Both the position numbers and the translations under genes were made by a program. The notes under the pieces were generated by a model. It ran no database searches and had not been told where the DNA came from. It worked only from the letters and a program-made list of their open reading frames with translations. A DNA stretch of 64,000 nt from Tetrahymena elliotti 4EA (taxonomy: Eukaryota > Ciliophora > Oligohymenophorea > Hymenostomatida > Tetrahymenidae), in the NCBI GenBank assembly GCA_000231825.2, contig JH720347.1, positions 446,448 to 510,447 of the forward strand, written 5' to 3'. Of this stretch, positions 12,111-24,746 are shown piece after piece (positions within the stretch are counted from its first letter, which is position 1; every line of letters starts with the position of its first letter).

Positions 12111-13822
12111 ATGAATCATAGAAGCCCAGTTTTACAAAATCTTTAAAAGATAGGAGAAAGGAATGTTACTCGTAGCTAAAAGACTTCAATTGTAGAAGCA
12201 GAGAAATATTTAGCAGAAAATAAAATAGAAGAAATGTTTAATGTAAATAAAAAATTAAGAATTTTGAAAAAATGGCTTTTAAAGATGTTTATCAATTAGA
12301 ATAAGTTTTTCAAAAAAGTAATGAATGTATTTATCAATATAGGAAATGCTTGCCTAAGTTATATAGAATAGACCAAAGGATGTAAAAAAGTTTTTAAGAG
12401 AACAACTTGAATTGTAAATCAAGCTATAAGGAGATAATTATTACTTTACTAAATAAGATATTGAGGCAATATTTTTGAATTATGATTTTTTTTAGGAAAA
12501 TAAAGTTCCTTATACAATGCTAGTTTAAGGTATTTTAATCTATTGATTCTATTTCAAATTTACTTCAAATAAATAAGCATTTTTTTGAATTTATTATTTT
12601 AATTGAATTATAAATAGCTCTTGGTTTAGTTGGTGTAGAATATAGCGTTAAAGAATTTCTTGAGAGATATCCTCAATATGAGGCATAAAAATATATTGTA
12701 AAAGAATAATTCATCATGATCATGACAGATGAGTATCGTGAGAAACTTAAAGTAAATAGATTAGCAAATTTGTTGCATAGAATCTTCTTTAATTAAATAA
12801 AACAATTATAAAAAATGAAATTTTATGATTAGAATAATATTAAGTTACTTTTTATATTCAATTTACTTATTAATAAAAATTAGAAATATAAAAAGAAAAA
12901 CGAAGATGCTTATACTATTCAAGCTATTGCTTCTGATACTTTTGTAAATGATATTTTAATTTATTGTGACTTAGAGTTAAAAAATCCATTTGGAAAAGAG
13001 CTTTATGGTTGCATGAAAAGAATTCTTGATTATATGATTAAAAATCCTGAATTATGTGTTTTAGAGTAATTCACTTAAGCTCTTAGTCCAGATTTAACAG
13101 AAATATAAATGGGACTCATTTTGAATGCAACAGGAATAGAATTCATGGAGAGAGGTTACTTTAAGTAATCTGAATAATTCTTGAAAGGATGCTTATAGTA
13201 TAGAGTTAAAAATTTAGGAGAGAATAGCATTGAAGTTGCAAAGTGCTATAATAATCTAGGTTTACTTAAAAGATAATAAGATGAGTTTGATGATTCTATG
13301 ACTTACTTTTAAAGGTCATTAAAGTTATACTAAGGCTTCTATGGAAAAGATCATTAAGCTTGCATAGAAATTCTTGAAAATATAGCTATTCTTTTACGTT
13401 CATAATAAAATTATGACCTCGCACTTAATCAATATGAGAATATCTTAAAAATAAAAGAAAATCGCTTTGGACCTAACCATATATAAACAGCATAAACTAT
13501 TGAAAACATAGCAGTCGTACTTCTTAAAAAATAAAAGTTTGATGAAGCTATTGAAAAGTTATAGAAAGTACTTGAAATTAAAAAGAAAAAAGAAGGAGAG
13601 AATAGTATGACAGTTGCAGGTACTCTCCATAACATATCCCTTGCTCTAGAAGCAAAACAACAGTATAAGTAAGCACTTAAACTTAGTAAAAATGCTCTAA
13701 ATATAAGCAAGAATGAATCCCTTACAAGTAGCTTCGTAAGGACTGTTGAGAATCATGTTAAAAATTTAGAAAGAAATTTAGAAGAAGCTAATGAATAATT
13801 AGATGTTTCTTAAGAATTATGA
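12111..13822 (+). CDS. RIIa docking domain + degenerate EF-hand + TPR protein
   Basis: Predicted 463 residues in four exons: 12111-12242, 12343-12529, 12618-12751, 12884-13822, with phases that close exactly. Residues about 29-67 (EKYLAENKIEEMF across the first splice, then NRPKDVKKFLREQLE) read as an RIIa/DPY-30-like dimerisation and docking domain. The following segment (FTKQDIEAIFLNYDFFQENK) resembles the degenerate EF-hand of EFCAB10, which has the same RIIa-EF order. From about residue 200 to 430 there are kinesin-light-chain-like TPRs with the AKCYNNLGLL and AQTIENIAVVLLKKQKFDEA pattern. RIIa domains in known ciliary proteins bind amphipathic helices of radial-spoke and AKAP-type partners, so a ciliary scaffold is inferred. 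A truncated copy lies upstream (9385-10408). Confidence 0.85.
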
Positions 13823-14298
13823 TGAAATTAAATATATTTTAGAGTCAAATTATTATGATTTAAGTTTAAAAATAATTTTTTGTGGATAGTTTTATCTTAA
13901 TTTCTATTAAAATCTTTTAAAGTTTTATTAAATAAAGAATTCATTTTTAACTATTGAATTTAATTTAAATATTTGTTTAAGAAAGAAAATAGACTATTTC
14001 TTATTAAATAATCAAAAAATAAATTAATTTTTGGAATGCTGGATATTTTTTGAAACTAATTTATAGAATCAATTATTAGATAAAAAACCTCTGTTTCTTA
14101 ACCATCTCTTTTTGTATCATTTTTATTATCAATAAATATTTTGTTTATTATTAACAAAATCTTTAATTATCTTTTTTTAACAATAACAACAAACATAAAA
14201 AAACTAAGTTTTCAAAAGTATCTATAAACAGTTTACATAAATCAATATTTACTTAGTTACTAAAGCAATAAAACTATATATCAAAATAATATTAAGCT
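13823..14298. other. A+T-rich intergenic region
   Basis: About 480 bases between two plus-strand genes. It is A+T rich and no feature is recognised. It presumably carries the promoter of the HU/EF-hand gene. Confidence 0.6.
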
Positions 14299-17200
14299 AT
14301 GGCCAGTTAATTTAGTGAATAATCAAGAGCTTCACAAAGAACATAGCAAGTTTTAGAAGAAGTTGCAAAATAATCATAAAGCAGGTAGATATTAAATCAC
14401 TCCATTATATGTCAAAATGGATCAGATCAAATATCAAAATTTATTTTATTTAAGAATATACAGGCTTACAGGAACATCCATATTAGATGATGAATAGGTT
14501 AGAGTAGCATGGAATGCTTTTGGTAAATAAAAAAATTCATATAATTTGCATTACAGCTTTTTTTAAAAATAATGAATATCTTTTAAATTAGGTCTTTATA
14601 TTTCAAGAAATTTGAGAATGGGTAGAGGTGTCGCTATTAATAATTTTGGTACATTCACCCTAAGTGCTCCTGAAATATCATTAGATGTAAATTAGAATTT
14701 ATTAGAGTAGTGGTGTTTAGCTTAGAATTTAAAATACTTCATATCATTAGGGAGTTACCAATAAAGCATTAAGAGAAAAGCAAGGAAGATAGCCAGTATT
14801 TATTGTTTCAAAAGAGTTTTGTAATGGAAAGGATATTAAATCAGGTATATATTAAAATGGCTAATTACGCTAGTATTAGGTTCATGGCGTTAATGGATCT
14901 ATCCCTTAAACAAAGATTAATTTTACTGAAGTAAGTACTTATTGTGATTAAAATAAGGAAGAAACAAAGACTTGTGTTGATAGGGTCATCAAAAATGTGC
15001 AGGATTCAGTCAGAAATGTAAAAATTTAGCTGAACTCCAATTTGGCTTTTTAAAAGTTATTTTATTTTATTAGAAAGGTGGAATCGAAATTGAAATTCCT
15101 AATGTTGGAAATTTAAAAATAAGAAATAATATAGCGGCTGTTGTTTTTAATGAAATTTTGTATAGAGATACCAAAGATATAGCTTCAAAAACATTAGCTG
15201 AAAGAAAATCGAAAGGTGATATGAGCTTAACAAGAGATAGAGTAAGGGCATTTTAGTAGTAATAATTATTTGCAGAAACTGATAGAAATAACTACAGAAA
15301 TGCTCCCTTGTAAGTAGATAAAGGAGCTAAAGATTACTTGAAATCTTTTATGAATATTGACATAGATCAATTGTATTAATCAGAAACTAATTCTTCTTTT
15401 AGACCTTTGACAGCAAAGGATTCTGTAATTAGAGAAAACTATGTACCAGTAAATACTTGGAAAAGTAGACCTAAAACTGGGATGTTCAAAAAGAGTTTAA
15501 ACCAAATTACCTAAAATTCAAGTGGCATCGATGTTATTACTGCTTGGGTTAGAAGCAGAAATCTAAATTCTGAAGATGTAAATTGTTAATTTATTTGAAT
15601 CAAAAAAATTTTAACAAAAAAATAATTTATTAATTAGTCCTTTGTTGAATTTTGTAAATTTTGTATTGGAACTTCTAGTAAGAAATCTAAGTTAACTGAG
15701 GATAATGTTATTAGAGGAATATTAAATATGGATATTGACATGAATTCAGAATAGGTTAATAGTTTGTTTTAATAGTTAGATTTTAATAAAGATGGATTTG
15801 TTGATTTTAATGACTGGTGTAAAACAGTTAAGAACGAATTTAATAATCCTCATTTGCAAAGAATCAAAGATATCATTAAAAGATAAAATTTAAAACTTGA
15901 TGACATTTTAAAAACTATGTAATTAGATAGGGCTTATTAGTAATTAGAATTACCAACTTTAATTGCCGCATTAAGAAGATTAGACTCAAGTTTAAGTAAG
16001 TTTCGAATAAATTTTTTTATTTAATTTTTATCATTTCTTTATTGAATCAAAGATGATGTGAAAGCTAAAAGTGTTGCCTAATCTATTTTTGGACAAAAAG
16101 AAGCTATAAGTGTAGATTATTTAATGGAAATATTTGGTTGTGATGTTGATCAATACTAAGAAGAAGCTGAAATCTTCTAAGATCCTAATTGGTTTTCAGA
16201 TATGCTTCTAAGAATAAAAAAAAAACTAGAAAGTTTGAATGGGATTGATAAAATAAAAGAATCTTTTATGAAAGCAGATGTTCATAACACAGGAAAGGTA
16301 AACAGCTCTATTTTCAAAACAGTTATCCTTGATTTTGGTCTTGGATTGAACATTTAAGAATTAAGTAGACTCATGAGATATGTTGAAAAAGAGTAAGATG
16401 GATTTGTAGATTATTCAAAATTCTTAAAATAAGTTAAGAGAATAGATCGTAAACTATTTTTCTTTTTCTTTATTTTTACCAATATTTCTTTTATATTTTA
16501 GGCAGACCTGAAGGTGATAATGCTTTTATAGACTTGATTGACTTTGGAGAAAAACTCACTAAATTCTTGAAGAGAAATTACATCAGAACAGCTGAAGAAT
16601 TTTTAAGGTGCATAGCCTAATTTCACTAAAAGACAGCTTCTGGTTTTTATTAATTCACAGTAGAAATGTTAGCTTAGTTCTTGCAGAAAAATGCATTCTA
16701 AGGAGCAAGTTTATCAGAGATATTAATATATTCTAAAATTATGGATATAGATTAAGATAGTAATATTTCTAAGGAAGATCTTTAGACATTTTTAGAGAGA
16801 ATTAATTATTTAGAATCAGACAATAGATCTTCTCTCACTTCAAAGAGTAAGCCTAATTCCAACTGGGGTGACCAACAGAATAACATATAGAATGGTTTGA
16901 AAAAGAAGGGATTATTTCCTACTAAAAAACTCAATAGTCATTAACTTGAATAAGTTCTTATTGAGCTTCGTTAGGTTTTGCAGATGAAAAAGATGCAAAA
17001 TAGAGAATTTTTTAATATATTAGATACAAATGGAGATGGTTTTATAACAATCACTGAGTTTAACAGTAATCTTGACAAAATAATTAGGCTATCAGCTGAA
17101 ATGAAAGATGGCTTATTTGCCACTATGGATAGCTAAAAAATTGGTTTGATAGACTTTAAAAACTTTGAAAAAGTTTTAGATATGTCTATTATTGAGCTTC

Positions 17201-19648
17201 AATAGAAAAAAGATGAGAACAGTGTAAGAATTAAATTTTAATTATTATAAGTTTTAAGTTGTATTTCTATGAAATAGGAGCCTGCCTAAGATAAGGAAAA
17301 CTCTGAAAACGATTGGAATTGGACAAAATAAACTATTGATTAAATGAAAGAATGGTTCAGAACAGAAAAGTTAACTTTAGAAGATGCTTTCAGAGTATTT
17401 GATAAAGATTTTGATGGAGTTATTAGCAAAAATGATCTTCGTTCTTTCCTTTAAGATGTTCTTAAATGCCCTAAAGAAGAACTTTCAAATGCAAGATTAA
17501 ACAGAGTGTTTAAATTGATGGACGAACATAAAAGAGGTTAAGTGCAAATGTCAGATTTGAAAAAGATTATCAGTGGCAATTATCTATAAAAATATAATTA
17601 CAATATTTCATAAGGCTATAAGACATAGACAGTGTGGGGAGGAGCAACATAAAAAACGAAATCAAGTTTATCTGGTTTCTAAGATGAAAGAGAAGAAAAT
17701 GAATAATGGATAGACCATGCTAAAAAGCAAATAGGATTAACTATTTCAAGAAAATTTAACTCAGTCATTGAAAGCTTTGAACGTAAATAAATTGAATCCA
17801 AATTATGTTAAAAATTATTATTTTAAAAATAGTAATTTCACAACATCAAAAAAGAATGATCTTTAAACAATTCAGCGCATGGGTTGATTAAAGCAGAGCT
17901 TTAGTTGGATTTGATCTAACTGAAAACTAAACTTAAAAAGTAAAAAAATAATTATTTATTTCACTTTTTTTTAAATTAATAAAAATAAATTAAAAGGTTT
18001 TTTCTAGCTTGGACCCACACAAAAAAGGATATTTAACATAAAATGATTGGATTAACTAATTTAGTAAATTTATCATTCAGAGATTATGTTATTTTAAGGA
18101 TTTTTTATAAAGAAAACTATAGCTGGAAGGATTAGATGTAAGTAGAGATTAGGGAAGCATTACAATAAAATTTTGATAGTAAAAGCAGTGCTTTTAATTT
18201 TTTCTTAAAAGACAAAAGTGATAAAGTAATAACATTTGGTTCATTTGAGTAGGGAATAAGATCTTTATTTGACCATAGATTTTCTTCGAGTGATATACAT
18301 TAGCTTTGGTTTAAAATATCTGATAAAAAAGATCATATTATTGATCGTAATAGATTTTATAATTATCTATTTGATCCTGAATTCCCAGAAAAGAGTTTAG
18401 GAAATACATTTGATGGATAAGGTGCATTCCGTCGTCCATTAACTGCTCCAGCAGGAGGAGGTACTAATAAATTAAGAAAAACAAAGGGAGAAAAAAAGCA
18501 AGAAGAAGAAAAAGCTTAATCAGAAATAGATGAAGAAGCCAGATTAGTCATTGAAAAAGTAAAGCAATTAATGAGAGCTAGTAATAAATCTATTGAAGAT
18601 TTATGTTCTAAAGTTGATGTAGAAGATAGAGGAATATTATCAATTATAGAATTCAAAAATATTTTCAGAAATATGAATTTGAATTTAACAGCTAAAGAAA
18701 TAGACAGAATTGTTAGCTACTGTGATGAATCAAATAATGGATAAATAGATTGGAAGAGCTTCTTGGAGAAATTTAAAATAAAGTAATCTAATTTATTGAT
18801 CAATCATATAATTTGGTTTTTTTATTAAATAAATTTTTTTGCTCTAAATAATAGAGAAAGTGTATCAAGAATAATAGATAGATCTAAGTAAAGGTTATAA
18901 AGGTTAAATGAAGACATACATTACTACATGATATCTCCAATTGATGCATTTAGAATAGTAAGAAATATTATTAAAATTATCAATATCTTCTTAAGAAAAT
19001 TATTTTTAAAATTTATTTAATTTAATTTTTTATTTAAAAAAGTTTAATGAAGAAAGAAATGGAAAATTAACTTTTAATTAATTTACAGAGCTAGTAAAAA
19101 AGCTTTGCTAAATGTCTAAGTAGGATCTTCCTTCATTTGCAATTATCAAGGATCTATTTTAAATTATTGATACAAGGAAAGACGGAATCATAGATTAGCA
19201 AGAATGGGTTCAGACATTTGCCAAATTCAAAGCTCCTGATTCTTCTCTTTAAGGGAAACCTCTAATTTTATCTCAATCTTATACTTAATTTGAAGAACCT
19301 AAACTATTAAAGCCTCTTTATTTAAGTTAACAAAAAGCAATTAATTCAGATACCTTGGATACAGAAATTAAAGAATATGATTAGTTGATTACCATAATAG
19401 GTAAAAACAGAAAGTTCTTATTGGATTAATTCAAAGCTATAAATCAAAGAGAACCAGTTACTTATGAAAAAGCTTTATAAGTTATTCATAAAATGTTTGT
19501 AAGCTTAGGTAAAAACTTAGATCATTCATGTTATTAGAAGCTTTTAAAATTTGCTGAAAGAGATGGAGTGATTGACTATAAATTCTTATTAGATGTATAC
19601 AAAGAAAGAGTTTCAAAAATAAATGTATAACCTGTTGTCAAAGTGTGA
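14299..19648 (+). CDS. Large CCDC81-type HU domain + multi-EF-hand protein
   Basis: Predicted 1,514 residues in 14 exons: 14299-14384, 14464-14522, 14592-14686, 14751-15017, 15074-15577, 15638-15995, 16053-16448, 16502-17223, 17278-17782, 17833-17939, 17997-18063, 18113-18782, 18855-18957, 19043-19648. Residues about 30-235 match the paired HU domains of CCDC81: RVAWNAFGLYISRNLRMG, INNFGTFTL, RQPVFIVSKEF, then a second unit with VIKNVQDSVRNKGG and IPNVGNLKIRNN. The rest holds EF-hand pairs, with loops such as DFNKDGFVDFND, DTNGDGFITITE, DKDFDGVISKND, DPHKKGYLTQND and DTRKDGIIDQQE. CCDC81 is linked to centrosomes and cilia and belongs to the bacterial-HU fold. A basal-body or axonemal calcium-responsive scaffold is inferred. 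Exon 11 to 12 needs a 49-nt intron, otherwise a frameshift appears. Confidence 0.88.
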
Positions 19649-19857
19649 AGTGATAATTTATTGAATATTTATGATAAAATATTAGTAAAATCAGTTAGTT
19701 AATTAGTAAATTATTTATACAATTTTTACATATAATATAAATTTAATTTCTTTAATATTTAAAAAGAAAAAAAATTATTTAAAATATTTAATTCATCATT
19801 TATTTATTCAATTAATTAATGGTTCATTTAGCCTGTTTATAATATTGATTTATTCAA

Positions 19858-20283
19858 TCACACATCATTAGACATTTACATTAGCGTCTTTTTTATTTCA
19901 TAATGATACAGAGACGATTTTGCACACTATTTAATTGGCTCATACTAAACAGATTTGTTCATATCTTTAAGAGATTATATATATTTATTTTATTTCATGT
20001 AAACTTCAGCCCTTAGATAATAAAATGAAGCTTCTGTTTTATTCTATTCTATCAATTCTGTTATCTCTTTTTCAGCATTTGCATATTCTCCTTTTTACAT
20101 ATATTTCTAAAATTGTATAAACTTTTCTTGCAATTCGGGTTATTTAACGACATCAATATCACCATCAAATCCTCCTTCATCAGATGGTTTACTATTATTT
20201 CTGAACTATTTTTCAGAGTTTTCTGAATTTTCAGATATTCTATTTTGTTTTACTTTCGTTTGGTTTGAGGTTTACTATTTCAT
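19858..20283 (-). CDS. Small TPR-motif protein
   Basis: A single-exon minus-strand frame of 141 residues ending in TGA, converging with the HU/EF-hand gene and leaving only 209 bases between the two stops. The N-terminal third is Ser/Asn/Gln-rich and acidic (DEGGFDGDIDVV). Residues about 65-130 form a TPR-like helical pair (YMQKGEYANAEKEITELIEQ, then YYLRAEVYMKQNKYIQSLKD). No partner can be assigned; TPR pairs usually bind peptides or assemble complexes. A frame this long without TGA plus the TPR pattern supports a real gene. An upstream exon is possible. Confidence 0.7.
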
Positions 20284-21502
20284 TTTTTAACCTTTCAAAA
20301 GAATATATATATTATTTTTGATTTATTTAAATTTTTATCAAAAAAATTGATATATTTTAAATGCAAAGAATCTTGACTATTAGATTTACAGATTCTACTT
20401 AGTGATCAATATTTCTTTTGGAAAAACATACATCAAAATTAAATTAAAGACAGAATTCATTTATTAGTCTTTCAATTTTAAAGCAGCTAAGCAGTTGCAA
20501 GTTTTTGATTTTTCTATTTTACTATTTTATTTTAAAAATGTCTTAAATTTAATCATCTGTCAAAATAATAATATTTTTTGCAATCAAATATAAAAATAAT
20601 AATTTACAAATATTTGTTTAATTACACAGTAAAAAAAAATAATTCCACTTAATCTAAAATAGAAAGAACAAGAGATATATTTTTAAATTAAATTTTCTCT
20701 CACAGTTACATTATTAAAATCATTGTTATAAATTTATATTAAATGTAAAGCTATTCATCCTATTATAAAATAGAGGTAAGTTGATGATAATTCTATTATT
20801 ATAATATTTCAGATGATTTTCACTAATTTAAAGGCACTACTTATTAGAAAAATTAGAGTATTTAGATTTTGAAGATTTTTGTCTAATTTTAATAATTTTT
20901 AAGGATAATTATTGCAAAAATTTCATAAAAATTACCTTTATTAGATATTAAGTAAACTATTAAAATATTTGGAAAATTATGTAAATGAAGTGTAAAATTT
21001 TTTGAATCAAAATAATCGAATTTAGGATGAAATATTTTATATTTTTAATTAAATAAAAATGTTCACAATTAAATAATCTCAATAAATAACAAATAGCTTT
21101 AAGAAAAATCAATACTTTTTATATTATATAATCTTATTTGAATAAAAATAACTCCTTGATTGTAAAAAATATTTATTATTTATAAAAAGATCAAATATTT
21201 TTTTTTATTAGAAATAATAAATTGGTAAAGAATAAATATTATTTTGACCAGTTGTTATTTAATTTATTAATAAATTAATGTAAAAATCATTCTGGCCAAG
21301 ATAACTCTCTGGTTGAAAGTAAAGCTCTTAAGTTATTTTCTATTTATTATCAAAGTAAGAAATTTATAAATCTTTAATATAAATTCAATAATAGTTATCA
21401 TTCAATCAAAGAATTGTTTTGCGGAGATAAATAATTTAACATAATCTTAATATAGGAAAATTAGAAGCATATTTATAATTAAGCAAATACAACTAGCATA
21501 AA
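20284..21502. other. A+T-rich intergenic region with a possible tiny exon
   Basis: The start regions of two divergent genes face each other here. Near 20742 an ATG opens 11 sense codons (MQSYSSYYKIE) followed by a good 5' splice site GTAAGTTG, but no downstream exon gives a convincing protein. Nothing else is recognised. Confidence 0.4.
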
Positions 21503-22553
21503 ATGTTAGCAGTCAATGAGGAATTTAGTGAAGAGAATTCAATAATTGAATCAACGACTATTAAAACAATCAGAAATTTAAAGAGTAGGAAGTCTTACAC
21601 AAATGTGCTTAGTAGTAGAGATGATTATCCTAATTCGAATGATAATACAAACATTCCTCCTTAAACACCAACATAAAATGGTAATTCAGCTGTTATTAAT
21701 TAATACTATTAATTGAGCAATACAATCTATTTATATCTTTCAATTGATTAGCATATCAATCTATTTAACTTATCTCACTTTCTTTAATTCTCAATTAATA
21801 AAAGATGAAGATGGAAATTATAAAACAGATGAAACTTCTGCAAGACATAAAAAAGCTACAAGCATGCCAAATACAGTGATAAAAAACCCTATGAGGAAGA
21901 CAACAAAACTCAAAATAAATAAATTAAAAAGTGATATTTAGTTATCTAGTGACTAGAATTAGTAAAACGATGGCAATTTTGATGCATATGGATCTATGAC
22001 AGATAATTTGAACCCTATTTATTATGGCGAAAGTTTGTCAACAATAAACGAAAGTGGAAAAAATAGCAAATAGTTAGGAAATGGAGCCAACAGCTCTCTT
22101 TCAAAAAGTTACAATCGATAATCAAGCTAATCAAATCATGTACAAGAAGAAATAAGGGTATAAAAAGAATATGTAACAATAGACATGGATTATGCTATTT
22201 AATTTGTTCTTACAAAAAGCAAGGCTCTTAAAGATAAAATAGAGAGTGAAGGAATTATGTAGGCATTTATAAATCAGCATATAGTAAAGAATAAGTTTTT
22301 TTTGATTAGTTATAATTCATTTTTGCAAAATCTGATAAATCACAAAGTATTGAATGCAGATTTTAAGAATGTTAGCAAAAAAATGTTTGAAAAATTGGAA
22401 AAATTTTTCTTTGATAGGCTTCAAAAGTGCTAGGAAACTGTTAATACTTAGCAAAATTATGTAAAAAAATCAAAATCTATATATAGTGCAATAGAAAAAA
22501 GAATATAAGAGTTGAAAAAAGATTTAGCAGATAAAAATAAAATAGAACTTTGA
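21503..22553 (+). CDS. Unrecognised protein, coiled-coil C-terminus
   Basis: Predicted 308 residues in two exons (21503-21680, 21805-22553) with a 124-nt intron, in phase and ending in TGA. I do not recognise a family. The N-terminal two thirds is polar and Ser/Asn/Gln/Lys-rich with low complexity. The last about 110 residues are Lys/Glu-rich and predicted helical (KSKALKDKIESEGIM, KKMFEKLEKFFFDRLQKC, AIEKRIQELKKDLADKNK), suggesting a coiled coil. There is no signal peptide or membrane segment. An open frame of this length without TGA, with sensible splice phases, supports coding. It is followed by a long gene-poor stretch. Confidence 0.7.
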
Positions 22554-23129
22554 ACAATATAATATTACTACAATAATAATAATTAAAAAATAATTTCATT
22601 CAATAAATTGCTTTAAATGACATTTAAAAAATTTAAAAACTAGCAAGTCAAAGCAATAACTAAGCAATTTAACCTCATTAAACAATTTTTACAAAAAACA
22701 AAAATAAACCTACCTCAAACAAAAAAGAATAAACAAACAATTAATCAATACCAACCAACCAATAAATAAAAAAATTAATTGTCAAAACAATATTAAATAT
22801 ATTATCAAAATAGTTAGTTATTAAACCTATACTTATTAATTATATAAAAATACATTATTTATGATTTTTAGTCTAAAAATATTCATATTTATACATTTCA
22901 TATTCATTCATGATAATTAAATGTTTTGAATCTTTCCATTTCCATTTTACTAAATTATCAAAAAATTATTCAGAAAGAAAGTTTAATGTAAATAATACTC
23001 TAATTCCCTAAACTTTAAAAGTTTTATGCTTAATAAAAAGATATAGGTAGGGTGAGTGATAATTAGATTGTAAGACTGAGGTTGGGTTAATAAATTTTAC
23101 ATTTAAATAAAAAATAACTTAAAAATTCA

Positions 23130-23340
23130 ATAAGGAGTAACATAAATTATAAAATATTTAATAGGATCATATGGCTTTTTTAAAATAATAATTAAAAATT
23201 AATTCTTTTCTTGAAACCATAAAAATAAAACAGAAGAAAGAGTATTAGGAGTAACAAAAATTATTACCATTTACCTTTTACTTTTTAAAAATAACAATTA
23301 GGAATTAATCTTTCTCGAAATTACAAAAATAAATAATCCA
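23130..23340. repeat. Imperfect direct repeat
   Basis: Segments beginning near 23132 (AGGAGTAACATAAATTA) and 23249 (AGGAGTAACAAAAATTA) share the same start. They also share a later block with TTAATTCTTTTCTTGAAA versus TTAATCTTTCTCGAAA. They look like a diverged tandem duplication of roughly 110 bases. No coding capacity is seen. Confidence 0.45.
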
Positions 23341-24723
23341 TTAAATAATTTGAAAATTTGTTATTTTTAGAAATGAGGATAATATATATTTGACAACCTT
23401 TACAAGTAATATTGTGTCGTCATGTTTTTTTATTCTAAAGCTTGAAGGTTGAAAGTTTTCTATTTTAGATTAAGATTCTATTTTAATTAAAAGATAAATT
23501 TAATAATCTAATTAATCTTATTTTTTTATTTCCTTCAGTAAAATTAGATAGAAAAGATTTCGGAGTCAGTTTCTATAAAAATAAGTAAGGTAAACCAGTG
23601 TGTTGCTTTGTTTACTAATTTATCAACTACTAATTTATTTTATAATAGACGATTTTTAACTTTATTTATTATTAATTCATTATTTTTATTTAGCTAATAG
23701 CTATAAAATGATAAAAGAATAAAAGTTTATGAAGAGAACACACAATGTTAAATTTTACCTCAATCTTATGTTAATTAGGAGTTAGAGAGATTTCACTTTT
23801 TAAATCTAAAAAGAAGTGGAGCTTTATAGTTAGTTATTAATTAAAATCCTAAAAATTAAAAGTTAACTATATAGATAAATATCATTTAGAAAAACAAAGT
23901 CTTTATTTATTTTGATTAAGATTATTTATCTTTTATGCTCTTTTCTAATTTCAGTGTTTATATCAATCTCTGAAAATAGATAAAACCGTTCATTAAAAAA
24001 ATTTATAAATATAGGTAGATCTTTAAATATGTAAATAATTTTATATAAAACATGCTGAGAGAAAGAGAAAAAGAAAATAAAATACTGAAATGAAAATTTG
24101 TTTTTGAACAGTTCAACAGCTCATTTTTGATTTCAGAAAATAAAATATTAATTAAACTAATCTCTCAAATTAATTTATAAAAAATAAAGTATTTATTGTC
24201 TATTTTATGAATTATCTAATACTTTATGATTTACTTTTCTAAAAAATGTTTCCATCAAATTAATTAGCTATTTGAACATGCAATAATAAATATAAAGTAT
24301 GTTAGTCAGTAGAAATGAGGTTTACAGCCAAGAAAATAAATAGAAATGTAAAAAAAAACCTTTCAACCAGTGAAGAAAAACTTCTTAAAATTAATTTTTA
24401 AAAGTTCATAATACAAGTGATAAAATTTATTTATTTTTAATCAATCATTCACTTATTTTTGTTTTTTTGATGCCAAAAAAACCATTCAATATTTTATGTA
24501 AAAATCAAAAAATTAAAAGATTTGTATTAACTCTGAATAAAGGCTATTTTTTAAAGTAATAAAAATAGATTTAAGTGAATAAATAATAGAAAAATAATCA
24601 AATTAATAAAAAAACTATAGAATTATGATTTATAATTATTTTATTTAATTTTAATAAATGTATAATTTTTGGAAAGTAAAATGTTATTCAGTATTTTTAG
24701 TGATTAAATATTCTTTAAAATAT

Positions 24724-24746
24724 TACCAAACAGAAACTGTTTGGTA
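24724..24746. repeat. Perfect 10-bp hairpin
   Basis: TACCAAACAG pairs perfectly with CTGTTTGGTA across the 3-base loop AAA. It stands alone in the gene-poor stretch upstream of CDPK-A. Function is unknown; it could be an RNA hairpin, a palindromic protein site or chance. Confidence 0.7.

Larger units (their letters stand above)
10636..13822 (+). repeat. Segmental duplication, copy 2 (thioredoxin + intact TPR gene)
   Basis: Second copy of the block at 7850-10408. It contains the CVPC thioredoxin (10892-11278) and the full-length RIIa-TPR gene (12111-13822). Because the TPR gene is complete only here, this copy best represents the original arrangement, or it is the one that kept the downstream half. 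Confidence 0.9.

Noticed and set aside
12280..12480. Separate small gene starting MAFKDVYQLE between TPR exons
   Set aside because: The segment 12243-12342 is better read as an intron. Splicing it out joins the two halves of an RIIa domain in phase.
18060..18120. Apparent +1 frameshift in the HU/EF-hand gene
   Set aside because: A 49-nt GT-AG intron (18064-18112) restores the frame and gives a continuous EF-hand sequence, so no frameshift is needed.
20742..20945. Possible small gene starting MQSYSSYYKIE with an intron
   Set aside because: Splicing at the good 5' site gives only a short unremarkable tail ending in TGA. The alternative readable frame does not join in phase.
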